A stretch of 38,657 bases of DNA, from positions 1 to 38,657 of the forward strand of contig VXWP01000083.1 in assembly GCA_009835325.1 (NCBI GenBank), given 5' to 3'. The translations under genes and the position numbers were made by a program. Below are positions 8,254 through 16,581 of the stretch, in pieces. The stretch is from Gemmatimonadota bacterium. GTDB taxonomy: Bacteria > JAAXHH01. The notes under the pieces were generated by a model. It saw nothing but the letters and a program-made list of their open reading frames with translations, did no database searches and was not told where the DNA came from. The first letter of the stretch is position 1; each line of letters opens with the position of its first letter.

Positions 8254-9627
8254 TCAGACCAGTTTAGGCAACATGAACTGCGCCAGGCTCAGCAGGAGAA
8301 AGAAGCCGCACATGTCCGTTACCGTCGTGAGCATGGGGCCTGACGCCAGCGCGGGATCGGCCTTTATCGCCCGAAGCGCCAGGGGAATGCATCCTCCCAG
8401 ACACGCCGCCAGCAACGTGTTGGCCGCCAGGGCGGTACCGACAACGACGCCCAGGTAGGGATTCCCCTGCCACAAAAGGGTGGCGCCGGCGAGCAATGCG
8501 CCGAGGACCACGCCGTTCATGAGGCCGACGGAGGCTTCCCTGGCGAGGACCCGCAGGATCTCCCCGGGCCGTACGAGCCCCAGGGCGAGTTCCCGGATGC
8601 TCACCGCGACCGCCTGGTTGCCCGAGCATCCGCTCATGTCCGAAATAATGGGAAGAAAGACCGCCAGGATGATCGCCGCTTCCAGCGTGTCCTGGTACAA
8701 GACGATGACGCTCGCGGCCAGGATGTTCAGGACGACGTTGACGCTGAGCCAGGACAACCGTCGCGAGGACCTCGTCAGGACGGGCATGCTGCGCAGTTCC
8801 TCTCCGCCCACGATTCCGCTGGTCTTGAGGAACTCGCTTTCGGTCTGTTCCGTCAGTTTTTCCTGCACGTCCGCGGCCCGTACCACGCCGACCAGCCTGC
8901 CTTCTTCGTTCGTGACCGGCAGCCCGAGGTAGGTGTAGGTTTCGAAGAGGTCGCGCATCTGCTCGAGCGGGGTAAGCACGTTGACGCGCACGGGATCTTC
9001 CACCATGATTTCGGTGAGTCGCTGTGCGGGCAGGGCCATCAGCACGTCACGCAGCCGCAGCACGCCCGATAGCTTCGCCCCGTCCGATACGTACAGGTAC
9101 TGCACGTCGTAACCGACGTATTCGTCGTGACGGTTCCGCAGGTCCTCGATCACGTCCTGCACGGAAAAGTCAACGGGATAGGATACGAACTCGGTCAGCA
9201 TGATCCCGCCGGCCGTTTCGTCCGGATATTGCAGCAATTGCCGGACTTCCTCGGCCCTTTCGTCCGGCATCGCCTCGAGAATGGCTTCCGCTTCCTCGTC
9301 CTTGAGACCTCCAAGCAGATCGGCCTGGGCGTCGCTGTACATCTCGTCCACGATCGCCGCGGCGTCGGCGGGTGAAAGGTCCTCGATCAGGTCGACCGCC
9401 TGCACGTCCTCGATGCGGTCGATCAACTCCGCCGCATCCTGGGGCGACAGGAGGCCGAGCAGCCGGGTGTGTTCTTCCTGGCTCAGACGCGAGACGGCCC
9501 GTGCCAGTTCGGTGGCCGTAAGCGACCCGATGTAGGATGGCAGCACGTGCCGCGATTCGGCCTGGATGAGCGCCTGAAGATGCTGCCAGGGTTCCTTGCG
9601 GGTCGGGTCTCGGACGTCGGAATTCAT
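8254..9627 (-). CDS. mgtE: MgtE-type magnesium transporter
   Basis: A 457-residue Mg2+ channel of the inner membrane. Domains in order: the MgtE N-domain of acidic helical repeats (about residues 20-125, LSPQDAAELIDRIEDVQAVD), a CBS pair (about 130-250) and a five-helix membrane domain (about 280-457). The pore region carries FLPIISDMSGCSGNQA, and the C-terminal half has DMCGFF. In the family the N- and CBS domains sense cytosolic Mg2+ and close the channel. I start at the ATG at 9625-9627, where GGAG lies 6 bases upstream; the frame is open a further 380 bases, but that part overlaps the real transglycosylase gene and looks non-coding. It sits between the lytic transglycosylase (19 bases upstream) and YihY (16 bases downstream). 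Confidence 0.92.
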   Translation of the reverse strand: MNSDVRDPTRKEPWQHLQALIQAESRHVLPSYIGSLTATELARAVSRLSQEEHTRLLGLLSPQDAAELIDRIEDVQAVDLIEDLSPADAAAIVDEMYSDAQADLLGGLKDEEAEAILEAMPDERAEEVRQLLQYPDETAGGIMLTEFVSYPVDFSVQDVIEDLRNRHDEYVGYDVQYLYVSDGAKLSGVLRLRDVLMALPAQRLTEIMVEDPVRVNVLTPLEQMRDLFETYTYLGLPVTNEEGRLVGVVRAADVQEKLTEQTESEFLKTSGIVGGEELRSMPVLTRSSRRLSWLSVNVVLNILAASVIVLYQDTLEAAIILAVFLPIISDMSGCSGNQAVAVSIRELALGLVRPGEILRVLAREASVGLMNGVVLGALLAGATLLWQGNPYLGVVVGTALAANTLLAACLGGCIPLALRAIKADPALASGPMLTTVTDMCGFFLLLSLAQFMLPKLV

Positions 9628-9646
9628 GGGAAGCTCCGACTGTGGG

Positions 9647-11836
9647 CTATTCCGGGATGGCGAGTTCGGTCGTGGTGTCGTGCTGGGCCGGGCGGTCCGG
9701 GCGGACCGGCCTGAGCGGACCGTCGAGCGCGAGTGGCTCCGGGCGGGTTGATTCGTCGGTTCGAACCGGGTCGGCCGAGGCGAGTACTTCCAGGTAGGCG
9801 TCATAGTACTGCTGGATGTTCTCGACGTAATGTACCGGCTGTCCTCCCCGGCAGAATCCGTACCGGGCCCGGCTGTAATACTCGGGCCTGGAAAGGAGCA
9901 GCATGGCTTCTTCGACGTTTCCGAACCACCGGTTGCTGTCCCATCCCTTCTCCCTGGCCAGGCGGCGGGCGTCGAGGAGATGGCCGTATCCGACATTGTA
10001 GGACGCAAGCGCGAAGTGCACCCGCGTTTCCATCGGCAGTTTCGGGTCGAACCGGCCCAGGAGATGGTCCATGTACTTCACACCGGCATGGATGCCTACT
10101 TCCGGGTCATGCAGCTCGGTGAATCCCATCTGCTCTCCCGTGGCCGGCATCACCTGCATGAGTCCCTGGGCGCCTACCCAGCTCACGGCGTCCGGATCGA
10201 ACCTGGATTCCTGGTACATCTGCGCGGTAACAAGGCGCCAGTCCTGGCCGTAATGGCCGGCGTACTTCTTTACGTGGTCGTCGAATGGCGACAACTGTCC
10301 GCTCAGGTCGACCCGCAGCGAGTCCTTGGCCTTGGCGATGGTACGTATGTTCTCGAAGTACTTCTTTCGCATCAGGTTGAAGAACAGTCCCCGCTTCTCC
10401 TGGCGGATGTACTGGTCGAGGGCTGCGAGAAGCGCGGAATTTTCCTTGCGCACGGCCCATCCCAAAGACGCGGGCCCGATGCTGAACGCGGCCTTCAGGT
10501 CGTGTCCGTACGCCTGTTCCACTTCCAGCAGATTCGAGTCTGCCAGGGTCACGTCGTAAGTGCCGTCCTCGACACCGAACAAGATTTCCTCCGTCTCGAC
10601 GTCGCCCGGCAGCTCGACGATCTCCAGGCCTTCCACGGAATCGGCAGCAGCGCGAAGCGGTGCGAGAAACGATGAACTGCCGCGGACGTGCACCGCTCGT
10701 CCGGCGAGATCCCCGAAGCCTGTGATGCCCTCTTCATCGGAGCGCACGACCACCACTTCATCCACGTCGTTATACGGCGTCGTGAATGCGGCCGCGGCCA
10801 CCCGTTCTTCATTGATCGTCATGGCCGCGGCGACGACGTCACCCTTACCCTCGTTCAGGTAGTCGAGCAGTTTGGCGTGGTCATCCGGTATGACGATTTC
10901 CAGCCGCAGGTCGTTCCGCCTGGCGAATTCTTTCAGGAGTTCATATTCGTAGCCGACCTGCATGCCGCGGTGGATGAAGTAGGTAAGCGCGTTGTTTCGC
11001 GTGATCATGCGCAGGCGGCCGCGTTTCTTCAATCCGTCCAGGTCATCGGTGTACACGCGCTCGCGCGTGGGCGATATCTGCCTGGCAAGCAGGATCTCGT
11101 CGACTTTCTCCTTAAGCTCATCGTCTCCCGGCCGCATCAGCAGGACGACCTCACGGTTTACCGAAAGCGCAAGCGGCGCGGCCAGCTCGTCGTACGCGGT
11201 CGCCACGGCGTACCACAGGTTGTTGTCGCAGACCGTCGCCTCGTACTCGCCGCGGGCGACCCCGTCGATGATGCTTTCCGTCAGCAGGGTTTCAGGTACG
11301 GTGTTAATACGCAGACCGGGCACCTGCTTCTGCAATTCCAGCAGCGTCTGGTAGTACGAACTGGACGCTCGAACGCTTATCGCCATGCCGTTCAGATCAC
11401 CGAGACTGTCCGGGACGCTTTCGCCGGCGGGGACAATCAGGTATTCATCTACAAAGTGATAGGGTACGGAAAAGGCCGCTTTCTCCATCCGTTCCGGCGT
11501 ATCGGTGAGATTCGCGGCGATGAGGTCTCCTTCGCCCAGCAGGAGCTTGTCGACCATGGACTGGTGGTCCTCGACGGTGACGAGCCGTAAATCCAGTTTC
11601 AGCGATTCGGCTATGTCCCGCGCGATGTCATGGTCGAGCTCGACCGGTTCCGCGTTACGGGGCAAATGGTCGACAGCGTCCGGCCGGACGATGACGCGGA
11701 CGACGCCGCGCGATTGAAGCTCCGGGAGATCGCCCGTGTACCTGGGCGGTTCCGGAATTCCGGAGCCGTCGCAAAGCACGGCGGTCAGGCCGATGAATAC
11801 GGCCGTTAAAAACAGGACTATGGCGCGCGTCGACAC
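9647..11836 (-). CDS. MltF-like lytic transglycosylase with two solute-binding domains
   Basis: A 729-residue exported protein. An N-terminal hydrophobic segment (RAIVLFLTAVFIGLTAVLC) is a signal peptide or anchor; the Cys has a poor lipobox because Leu precedes it. Two family-3 solute-binding domains follow (about 38-255 and 272-480), each with paired D(L/V)(I/V)AA and S(S/A)SSY/F motifs. A GH23 lytic transglycosylase domain comes next (about 520-650), with the catalytic Glu543 in QMYQESRFDPDAVS, GAQGLMQVMPATG and the ASYNVGYGH motif. E. coli MltF has only one binding domain, so this protein is doubled. It should cut peptidoglycan glycan strands in the periplasm. The GTG at 11834-11836 is chosen because AAGGAGG lies 6 bases upstream and a signal peptide follows at once. 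It leads the operon with mgtE and yihY. Confidence 0.88.
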   Translation of the reverse strand: MSTRAIVLFLTAVFIGLTAVLCDGSGIPEPPRYTGDLPELQSRGVVRVIVRPDAVDHLPRNAEPVELDHDIARDIAESLKLDLRLVTVEDHQSMVDKLLLGEGDLIAANLTDTPERMEKAAFSVPYHFVDEYLIVPAGESVPDSLGDLNGMAISVRASSSYYQTLLELQKQVPGLRINTVPETLLTESIIDGVARGEYEATVCDNNLWYAVATAYDELAAPLALSVNREVVLLMRPGDDELKEKVDEILLARQISPTRERVYTDDLDGLKKRGRLRMITRNNALTYFIHRGMQVGYEYELLKEFARRNDLRLEIVIPDDHAKLLDYLNEGKGDVVAAAMTINEERVAAAAFTTPYNDVDEVVVVRSDEEGITGFGDLAGRAVHVRGSSSFLAPLRAAADSVEGLEIVELPGDVETEEILFGVEDGTYDVTLADSNLLEVEQAYGHDLKAAFSIGPASLGWAVRKENSALLAALDQYIRQEKRGLFFNLMRKKYFENIRTIAKAKDSLRVDLSGQLSPFDDHVKKYAGHYGQDWRLVTAQMYQESRFDPDAVSWVGAQGLMQVMPATGEQMGFTELHDPEVGIHAGVKYMDHLLGRFDPKLPMETRVHFALASYNVGYGHLLDARRLAREKGWDSNRWFGNVEEAMLLLSRPEYYSRARYGFCRGGQPVHYVENIQQYYDAYLEVLASADPVRTDESTRPEPLALDGPLRPVRPDRPAQHDTTTELAIPE

Positions 11837-11893
11837 ACCCTTCCTCCTTCTTGATGTTCCCCGTTCCCGGCATCCCTGCCAGGGGACCTCAAC

Positions 11894-11922
11894 TTGACAG
11901 TCCACGGGCCATACGTTAAGAT
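11894..11922 (+). promoter_or_regulatory. Sigma70-type promoter of the MscS gene
   Basis: TTGACA (11894-11899), a 17-base spacer and TAAGAT (11917-11922). It lies in the 171-base gap between the divergent transglycosylase and MscS genes. The predicted leader before the ATG at 12008 is about 79 bases. Confidence 0.55.
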
Positions 11923-12007
11923 AACAGCCCTTGAAATATATGCATCGGCGCCGGCGATGCGACAAAAAAATGCCGGAAGTACCGGCCCCGGCGGGAAGGA
12001 AGGGACT

Positions 12008-13108
12008 ATGGATACCGTCGTCAACCTCCTTGAACAATCGTGGCAGTGGTCAGGCCAGGAACTCGCCATCACCTTCGCGATTCTCCTGGGAACCTTTGTC
12101 GTGAAATGGGTGTTCAAGCACCTGATGACCCGCGTCGCCAAACGGCTGGCGCGCGTTACCTCGACCCAACTCGACGACATGCTGATCATGGCGGTGGAGA
12201 AACCCCTCGAATGGGTGATCGTCGTGCTGGGTCTCTACCTCGCCATCTATACGCTGCGTCCGCCCGAGATGGTCATGGGGGTGCTGCGGGCCGGATTCTG
12301 GGTGCCCTTTTCCCTTCTGACGGCCTGGATGATCTTCCGATGCGTCAACGTCTTTACGTCGATGCTAAAGGAGTGGGCGCTCAAGACCGATACGGCCCTG
12401 GACGACCACCTCGTGCCCCTTGTCGAACGGGCGTTGCAGATTATGGTGTGGATCCTCGCCGCACTCATGATCCTGCAGAACCTGGGCTACTCGGTGTCCG
12501 GCCTGCTGGCCGGCCTGGGGATCGGCGGACTGGCCGTGGCCCTCGCCGCCCAGAAGACCCTGGCCGACGTCTTCGGGTCCATCATGCTGCTGGTCGACCG
12601 GCCCTTCGTGGCGGGAGACTGGATTGTTTCGCCGGACCGGGAAATCGAAGGCGTGGTGGAAAGCATTGGATTCCGCAGTACCCGGATACGGACCTTCGAA
12701 CAGACCCTTGTCGCCATCCCCAACAACCGACTGGCTGAATTCGTGATCGACAATATCTCGTCCCGTCCGTACCGCCGGGTCTGGATCACGGTGGGACTCA
12801 CCTACGATACGCCGTCCGACGCGATGAGAGAGGCGGTTTCAAGGATTGAGAAACTGCTGCGGAACCATCCCGAGGTCAGCCAGGAATCGACCATGCTCGT
12901 GCGGTTCAACGAGATTTCCGAGAACTCGCTCGACATCATGGTCTACTACTTCACCGCGACGACGGTGTGGGAGGATTATCTGCGGATCAGGGAGGACGTC
13001 AATCTGAAGATCATGGAGATCGTCGAATCGCTCGGACTCGAGATGGCCTTCCCCACCCGGACGATTCATCTCTCGCCGGATTCCGAAGACCTAAAGGCCG
13101 GGGATTAG
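12008..13108 (+). CDS. MscS-family mechanosensitive ion channel
   Basis: A 366-residue small-conductance mechanosensitive channel of the inner membrane. Four or five hydrophobic segments fill residues 15-190. The pore-lining helix is unusually clear: LGYSVSGLLAGLGIGGLAVA, followed by ALAAQKTLADVFGSIMLL, the small-residue pattern of TM3 in MscS. The beta domain follows with DRPFVAGDWI, then the RSTRIRTFEQTLVAIPN loop, and a C-terminal alpha/beta domain ends the chain. The start at 12008 is preceded by an AGGAAGG-type binding site; the open frame upstream overlaps the promoter. Such channels release solutes on hypo-osmotic shock. It is divergent from the wall-hydrolase operon. Confidence 0.92.
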   Translation: MDTVVNLLEQSWQWSGQELAITFAILLGTFVVKWVFKHLMTRVAKRLARVTSTQLDDMLIMAVEKPLEWVIVVLGLYLAIYTLRPPEMVMGVLRAGFWVPFSLLTAWMIFRCVNVFTSMLKEWALKTDTALDDHLVPLVERALQIMVWILAALMILQNLGYSVSGLLAGLGIGGLAVALAAQKTLADVFGSIMLLVDRPFVAGDWIVSPDREIEGVVESIGFRSTRIRTFEQTLVAIPNNRLAEFVIDNISSRPYRRVWITVGLTYDTPSDAMREAVSRIEKLLRNHPEVSQESTMLVRFNEISENSLDIMVYYFTATTVWEDYLRIREDVNLKIMEIVESLGLEMAFPTRTIHLSPDSEDLKAGD

Positions 13109-13152
13109 GCTCAGACGGCCACGTGAACGTAGAATAGGCTCAGACGGCCACG
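13106..13152. repeat. 18-bp perfect direct repeat at two convergent stops
   Basis: TAGGCTCAGACGGCCACG occurs at 13106-13123 and 13135-13152. The first copy begins with the TAG stop of the MscS gene. The second contains the TGA stop (13140-13142) of the convergent enolase-family gene. The period is 29 bases, so the gene end appears duplicated just beyond itself. Confidence 0.8.
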
Positions 13153-14300
13153 CGGTCCAGCCAGGCCCGGTCCGCTTCGATCCCGAATCCCGGTGCGTCG
13201 CTCGGGACCAGGCAGCCGTCTTCGATCACGGCGGTTCCCGGCAGCTCAACCATGTCGGACAGGGGCACTCCGGGTGGAGAGACCCCGCTGGAACGTTCTC
13301 CCCAACGGGCCGCGGGCATGGCGAAGACCAGGTGCTGGCCGTAGGGATCGTTCATGGCGCCGTGCGGGGCGACGGTCAGGCCCGCAGCTTCCGCAATGTG
13401 GCAGATGCGGACCGCGGCGGAAAGCCCGCCGCACCACTTGACGTCCGGTTGGAAGATATCCACCAGCCGGTGCTCCGCGGCATACAGAAACGGTTCGGCC
13501 AGGTACCAGTGTTCTCCGGTCGCGAGGCCCTGCCCGGGCAATCGCCGGCGGACGGCGGCGAACCCGTCCAGGTCGTGGGGCATGAGGTAGTCCTCCAGCC
13601 ACTTCAGCCTGTAGGGCCTCAGCGATTCGCCGAGCCGCACAGCGTATTCCACGTCCAGCGCCATCCAGCAGTCCAGCATCAACTCGACATCGTTTCCGAT
13701 CGCGGCCCTGGTTTCCTCCACCATCTCCACCGCTCTGTTCAATCCGTCGATTCCATCGTCCGGACCAAACGGCATGGGGAGTTTTACCGCTTTGAATCCC
13801 AGTTCGAGGTACCACGCGATATCGAACCCCGTGGCGTAGCAGAAGATGCGGTCCTTCTGCGGTCCACCGAGCAGTTCATACACGGGCCGGCCCAGCAGCT
13901 TTCCTTTCAGATCCCACAAGGCCAGATCCACGGCGCTGATGGCGTAGCTCGTCGCGCCCTGGCTTCCGTAGGCAGCGCTCGCGCGAACCATGAGATCGTA
14001 GCACTTTTCCGTGGCCATGACGGACTGCCCCGTCAATAGCGGCCTGAAATGCTCGTTGACTATCGGGAGGACGGGACCGCTATGCTGGGTCAGTCCCAGT
14101 CCGAAAGTACCGTCGTCCGCTTCCACGATACACGCCGCGGAAGGCCAGGAGGGTCCCGCGTCCCCGCGCCTGCCCCGGTATTCCGGGTAGCGGTCCATGG
14201 GGCCCGACGGTTGGCGTCCTTCTCGTTGCAGCGATGTCTTTTTCGCCTTCCTGGCCCGGGACAGGTCCACGGGGAAGGCGCGGATATTCCGGATTTTCAT
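13140..14300 (-). CDS. rhmD: Enolase superfamily, L-rhamnonate dehydratase-like
   Basis: A 386-residue acid-sugar dehydratase of the mandelate racemase/enolase superfamily. The Mg2+ ligands are recognisable as Asp210 (LMLDCWMALD), Glu236 (KWLEDYL) and Glu263 (ATGEHWY), with His313 in APHGAMND as the likely general base. The spacing 26/27/50 nearly matches that of E. coli RhmD (26/28/49), and the DCWMALD, FQPDVKWCGGL and GATSYAISAVDLALWDL stretches are also typical of that subgroup. It would turn L-rhamnonate or a close relative into the 2-keto-3-deoxy acid. Its start overlaps the stop of the upstream PhyH gene by 4 bases (ATGA), so the two are translationally coupled. The exact sugar acid is inferred; the gene symbol is tentative. 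Confidence 0.8.
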   Translation of the reverse strand: MKIRNIRAFPVDLSRARKAKKTSLQREGRQPSGPMDRYPEYRGRRGDAGPSWPSAACIVEADDGTFGLGLTQHSGPVLPIVNEHFRPLLTGQSVMATEKCYDLMVRASAAYGSQGATSYAISAVDLALWDLKGKLLGRPVYELLGGPQKDRIFCYATGFDIAWYLELGFKAVKLPMPFGPDDGIDGLNRAVEMVEETRAAIGNDVELMLDCWMALDVEYAVRLGESLRPYRLKWLEDYLMPHDLDGFAAVRRRLPGQGLATGEHWYLAEPFLYAAEHRLVDIFQPDVKWCGGLSAAVRICHIAEAAGLTVAPHGAMNDPYGQHLVFAMPAARWGERSSGVSPPGVPLSDMVELPGTAVIEDGCLVPSDAPGFGIEADRAWLDRVAV

Positions 14301-15151
14301 GGGGCTACCCCTTGCCGTCCGTCATCCGGGTCGCCCACCGGGTCGTCCTCCGGGCCGCCGTCCGTGTCGTCCTTGACGATGTCCTTGACGTGGTTATAAT
14401 GGGCGGTCTCGATCAGTTCCAGCGTTTCGGGGGACAGCACGGCCTTGATCTCATCCGGAAACGGCATGGCCAGTCCGGCGTGCTGGGGCTTGTACCGAAG
14501 CACCAGGATGCGCCGGATCCGGTCACCGGGCCGCCATTCGAGGATGCCGTGGGTCATGAGCTCGGAAGTCACGATGATGTCGCCCGCCCGGGGCGTGATG
14601 TTGACCACGCCCGGCGCGAGGTCCTCCACGCCGTGCATGAGTCCGTTGTTGAACAGGCTGTCCGGCCGGGGGAAATTGGCCTTGTGGGATCCGGGCAGCA
14701 CGATGAGGCCGCCGTCTCCGGGTAATACGTCGTCCAGGTAGGGAAACACGATGATGTCGTCGCAGTAGACCCGTCCATGATGGGTCTCGTAGCGGGTGCT
14801 TTCCCAGCCGAAACCCTCCCGTGCGCAGTGCAGGCCCCCCACGGCCGGTTCCCCGGGGCGGTCCACCTGGAGCGTGCCGCTGATCAGCCGGGGCTTGTCG
14901 TTGGTGAGTTCCCGCACGATGGGCCAGATCGACGGATGGCGGGTGAGGGCCTCAAGCGACTTGTCGAAGGCGAAGCCGTGGAGGTGGCGCTTGCCGTCGA
15001 ACCCGAATCCCGGCGGCAGTTTGTCCTCGGGCGTGTTCATGTATCGGGCCGATGCACGCTGGCAGGTTTCGAGCTCCTGCTTTGATAGCGCGTTCTCGAT
15101 GTGCAGGTAGCCGAACACGTCGAAAAGGTACCGCTGTTCCGGGGTCATCAT
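14297..15151 (-). CDS. PhyH-family Fe/2OG enzyme homologue with HxA motif
   Basis: A 284-residue phytanoyl-CoA dioxygenase-like protein with a double-stranded beta-helix core. Visible features are the YLDDVLPGDGGLIVLPGSHK strand-turn, the distal iron ligand His201 in LMTHGILEW and the 2-oxoglutarate-type arginines in DRIRRILVLRY. The usual proximal HxD motif appears as His108-Cys-Ala110, so the carboxylate ligand seems replaced by alanine, as in Fe/2OG halogenases. Glu112 or another acid might compensate. The C-terminal 25 residues are acidic and low complexity. GAGGAG lies 6 bases before the ATG at 15149-15151. Its end overlaps the rhmD-like gene by 4 bases, so it probably acts on a related metabolite. 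The activity is unproven. Confidence 0.8.
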   Translation of the reverse strand: MMTPEQRYLFDVFGYLHIENALSKQELETCQRASARYMNTPEDKLPPGFGFDGKRHLHGFAFDKSLEALTRHPSIWPIVRELTNDKPRLISGTLQVDRPGEPAVGGLHCAREGFGWESTRYETHHGRVYCDDIIVFPYLDDVLPGDGGLIVLPGSHKANFPRPDSLFNNGLMHGVEDLAPGVVNITPRAGDIIVTSELMTHGILEWRPGDRIRRILVLRYKPQHAGLAMPFPDEIKAVLSPETLELIETAHYNHVKDIVKDDTDGGPEDDPVGDPDDGRQGVAP

Positions 15152-15223
15152 GCCTGGCTCCTCGTGATTGTCCTCTCGCTTTTTCTGATTAAGTCGCGGG
15201 ACCGGTGTCTGCCGGACCGGCGT

Positions 15224-16024
15224 CTACACCTCGAATTCCTGAAGCAGGTCATCCAGGCGCCGGACGAAACTTACCCGCTGGTTTTCCGGTATGTCGTGCA
15301 CCCGGGCTACCACTCGGCTCAAGTCCGCCCCCGAACGGTCCGGGCGGTCCTGGTGGTCCTTCCCGCCCCGGCTGGCCGTTCCGCCTCGGCTGTCCACGCC
15401 GCCCGGGCGGTCCGGACGATGCGGCGGCTCGAATATGGCGACGTCTTCCGCCGTGTACCCCGGGTATCCGGTGACGCTCGGCGCGGCGTAAAGTTCCCGC
15501 AGCAGGCCTGACATGCCCCCGTCTTCCCCGTAGATGGCACAGGCGTCCCTCAGGCACCGCGGCAGATGGGTCGGGCTCGAAACCAGGATGACCCGTTCCA
15601 CGTCCCGGTCGACAAAAACCCGCCCGGCATAGGCGATTTCATCTCGGGTATTCTTCGACTTCCGGTCCAGGTGCAGTATGGATTCGATCTGCTGCCTGAA
15701 CCGGCCGGTCGCGGGAGGACGGGTCGATTCGGTCTCCCAGCCTTTGAAAACCGCGAATCCGGCGAGTTCGTCGAACCGTTCCCACAACAACCGGGCCGTC
15801 GCCTCGGATTCGAGCAACCCGTCCTTTTCCGAAGCGCCCGAACCGAAGACCATCACGTCCGCCTGCTCGCTCAGGGCCACAAGCACGCCCATGGGCACGC
15901 GGCCGATCCGTTCCGGCGGTGCGCCCCAGGTCACGTCCTCCCACTGGCCGGCATGCAGATTGTATCCGTGGACGAGGATGCCCGTCTTTCGCCGATGGGC
16001 GTCGCGAGGTTTACCGGCGGTCAT
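15224..16024 (-). CDS. YdcF/DUF218-like protein
   Basis: A 266-residue protein resembling the DUF218 (YdcF/SanA/ElyC) fold. Hallmarks are the first strand GILVHGYNLH, the VALSEQADVMVFGSGAS strand with ES following, SKNTRDEIAYAG and VILVSSPTHLPRCLRDAC; in the family these line a nucleotide- or polyprenyl-type binding cleft. No membrane segment is seen, unlike ElyC. A Pro/Gly/Arg-rich low-complexity stretch (about residues 205-240) interrupts the C-terminal part. I start at the ATG at 16022-16024, which has AGGAG 7 bases upstream; an alternative in-frame ATG lies at 16051. Either way it overlaps the end of the methyltransferase gene (by 14 or 41 bases), pointing to coupled translation. Function unknown. 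Confidence 0.65.
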   Translation of the reverse strand: MTAGKPRDAHRRKTGILVHGYNLHAGQWEDVTWGAPPERIGRVPMGVLVALSEQADVMVFGSGASEKDGLLESEATARLLWERFDELAGFAVFKGWETESTRPPATGRFRQQIESILHLDRKSKNTRDEIAYAGRVFVDRDVERVILVSSPTHLPRCLRDACAIYGEDGGMSGLLRELYAAPSVTGYPGYTAEDVAIFEPPHRPDRPGGVDSRGGTASRGGKDHQDRPDRSGADLSRVVARVHDIPENQRVSFVRRLDDLLQEFEV

Positions 16025-16502
16025 GTCCTCGCTCCTGCCAGGCTCCATCATCCCCGAAGGGAATGCAACGGGAGGCGAAGTGCTTCAGGGCGCCGCTCTT
16101 GACCACGATCGCTTCCGGTCTCAAAACGGCGGCGTAGCTGTTCAGCAGGGCGATCAGGTCCAGCAGCGATCGGTAACCGGATATCCCCGACATGTCGATG
16201 TAGATCTTGTTAAAGTCCTCGTTCAGTTCGAGCGCGGACCGCACGTCGAAGGCGTCCAGCGTTTCAAACCGGATGTGGGGGTGGCGTTCCCGTGCCCGTT
16301 CGATGACCACCGGGCTGACGTCCGTGCCGATGACGGTCGCGGCGTGTTCGGCGATGATCGTGGTGGTCGTGCCCCATTCGCAGCCGATTTCCAGGACGAT
16401 ATCGGAACCGTTCACCCAGCGGGGTATGCTGGCCCGGTACTCCTTGACCCCGCGGGTACCCACGAACAGTGTCTTGGATCGATATTGCCTGTTGTTCGCC
16501 AT
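16011..16502 (-). CDS. Small class I SAM-dependent methyltransferase-like protein
   Basis: A 163-residue Rossmann-fold protein with a clear S-adenosylmethionine motif I (VLEIGCEWG, residues 36-44), the motif-II acidic strand GTDVSPVVIERAR and a later strand KIYIDMSGISG. It is shorter than most methyltransferases and ends soon after the SAM fold, so substrate-binding parts are minimal. The substrate is unknown. The ATG at 16500-16502 has no ribosome binding site, but TTGACG and TTTATT lie so close upstream that the mRNA may be leaderless. It overlaps the YdcF-like gene downstream and follows the ABC permease by 79 bases. Confidence 0.75.
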   Translation of the reverse strand: MANNRQYRSKTLFVGTRGVKEYRASIPRWVNGSDIVLEIGCEWGTTTTIIAEHAATVIGTDVSPVVIERARERHPHIRFETLDAFDVRSALELNEDFNKIYIDMSGISGYRSLLDLIALLNSYAAVLRPEAIVVKSGALKHFASRCIPFGDDGAWQERGHDRR

Positions 16503-16510
16503 ATCGGACC

Positions 16511-16539
16511 AATAAACAGGCGGCCTGGAATATCGTCAA
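16511..16539 (-). promoter_or_regulatory. Promoter giving a leaderless methyltransferase mRNA
   Basis: On the minus strand TTGACG (16539-16534), a 17-base spacer, and TTTATT (16516-16511). The -10 box ends 8 bases before the ATG of the methyltransferase gene, so transcription would begin at or next to the start codon. It separates this pair of genes from the ABC transporter genes upstream. Confidence 0.5.
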
Positions 16540-16581
16540 GAAGGACGGCGCGCCGACCGGGCCGTCGAGATGGCTTCCGCG

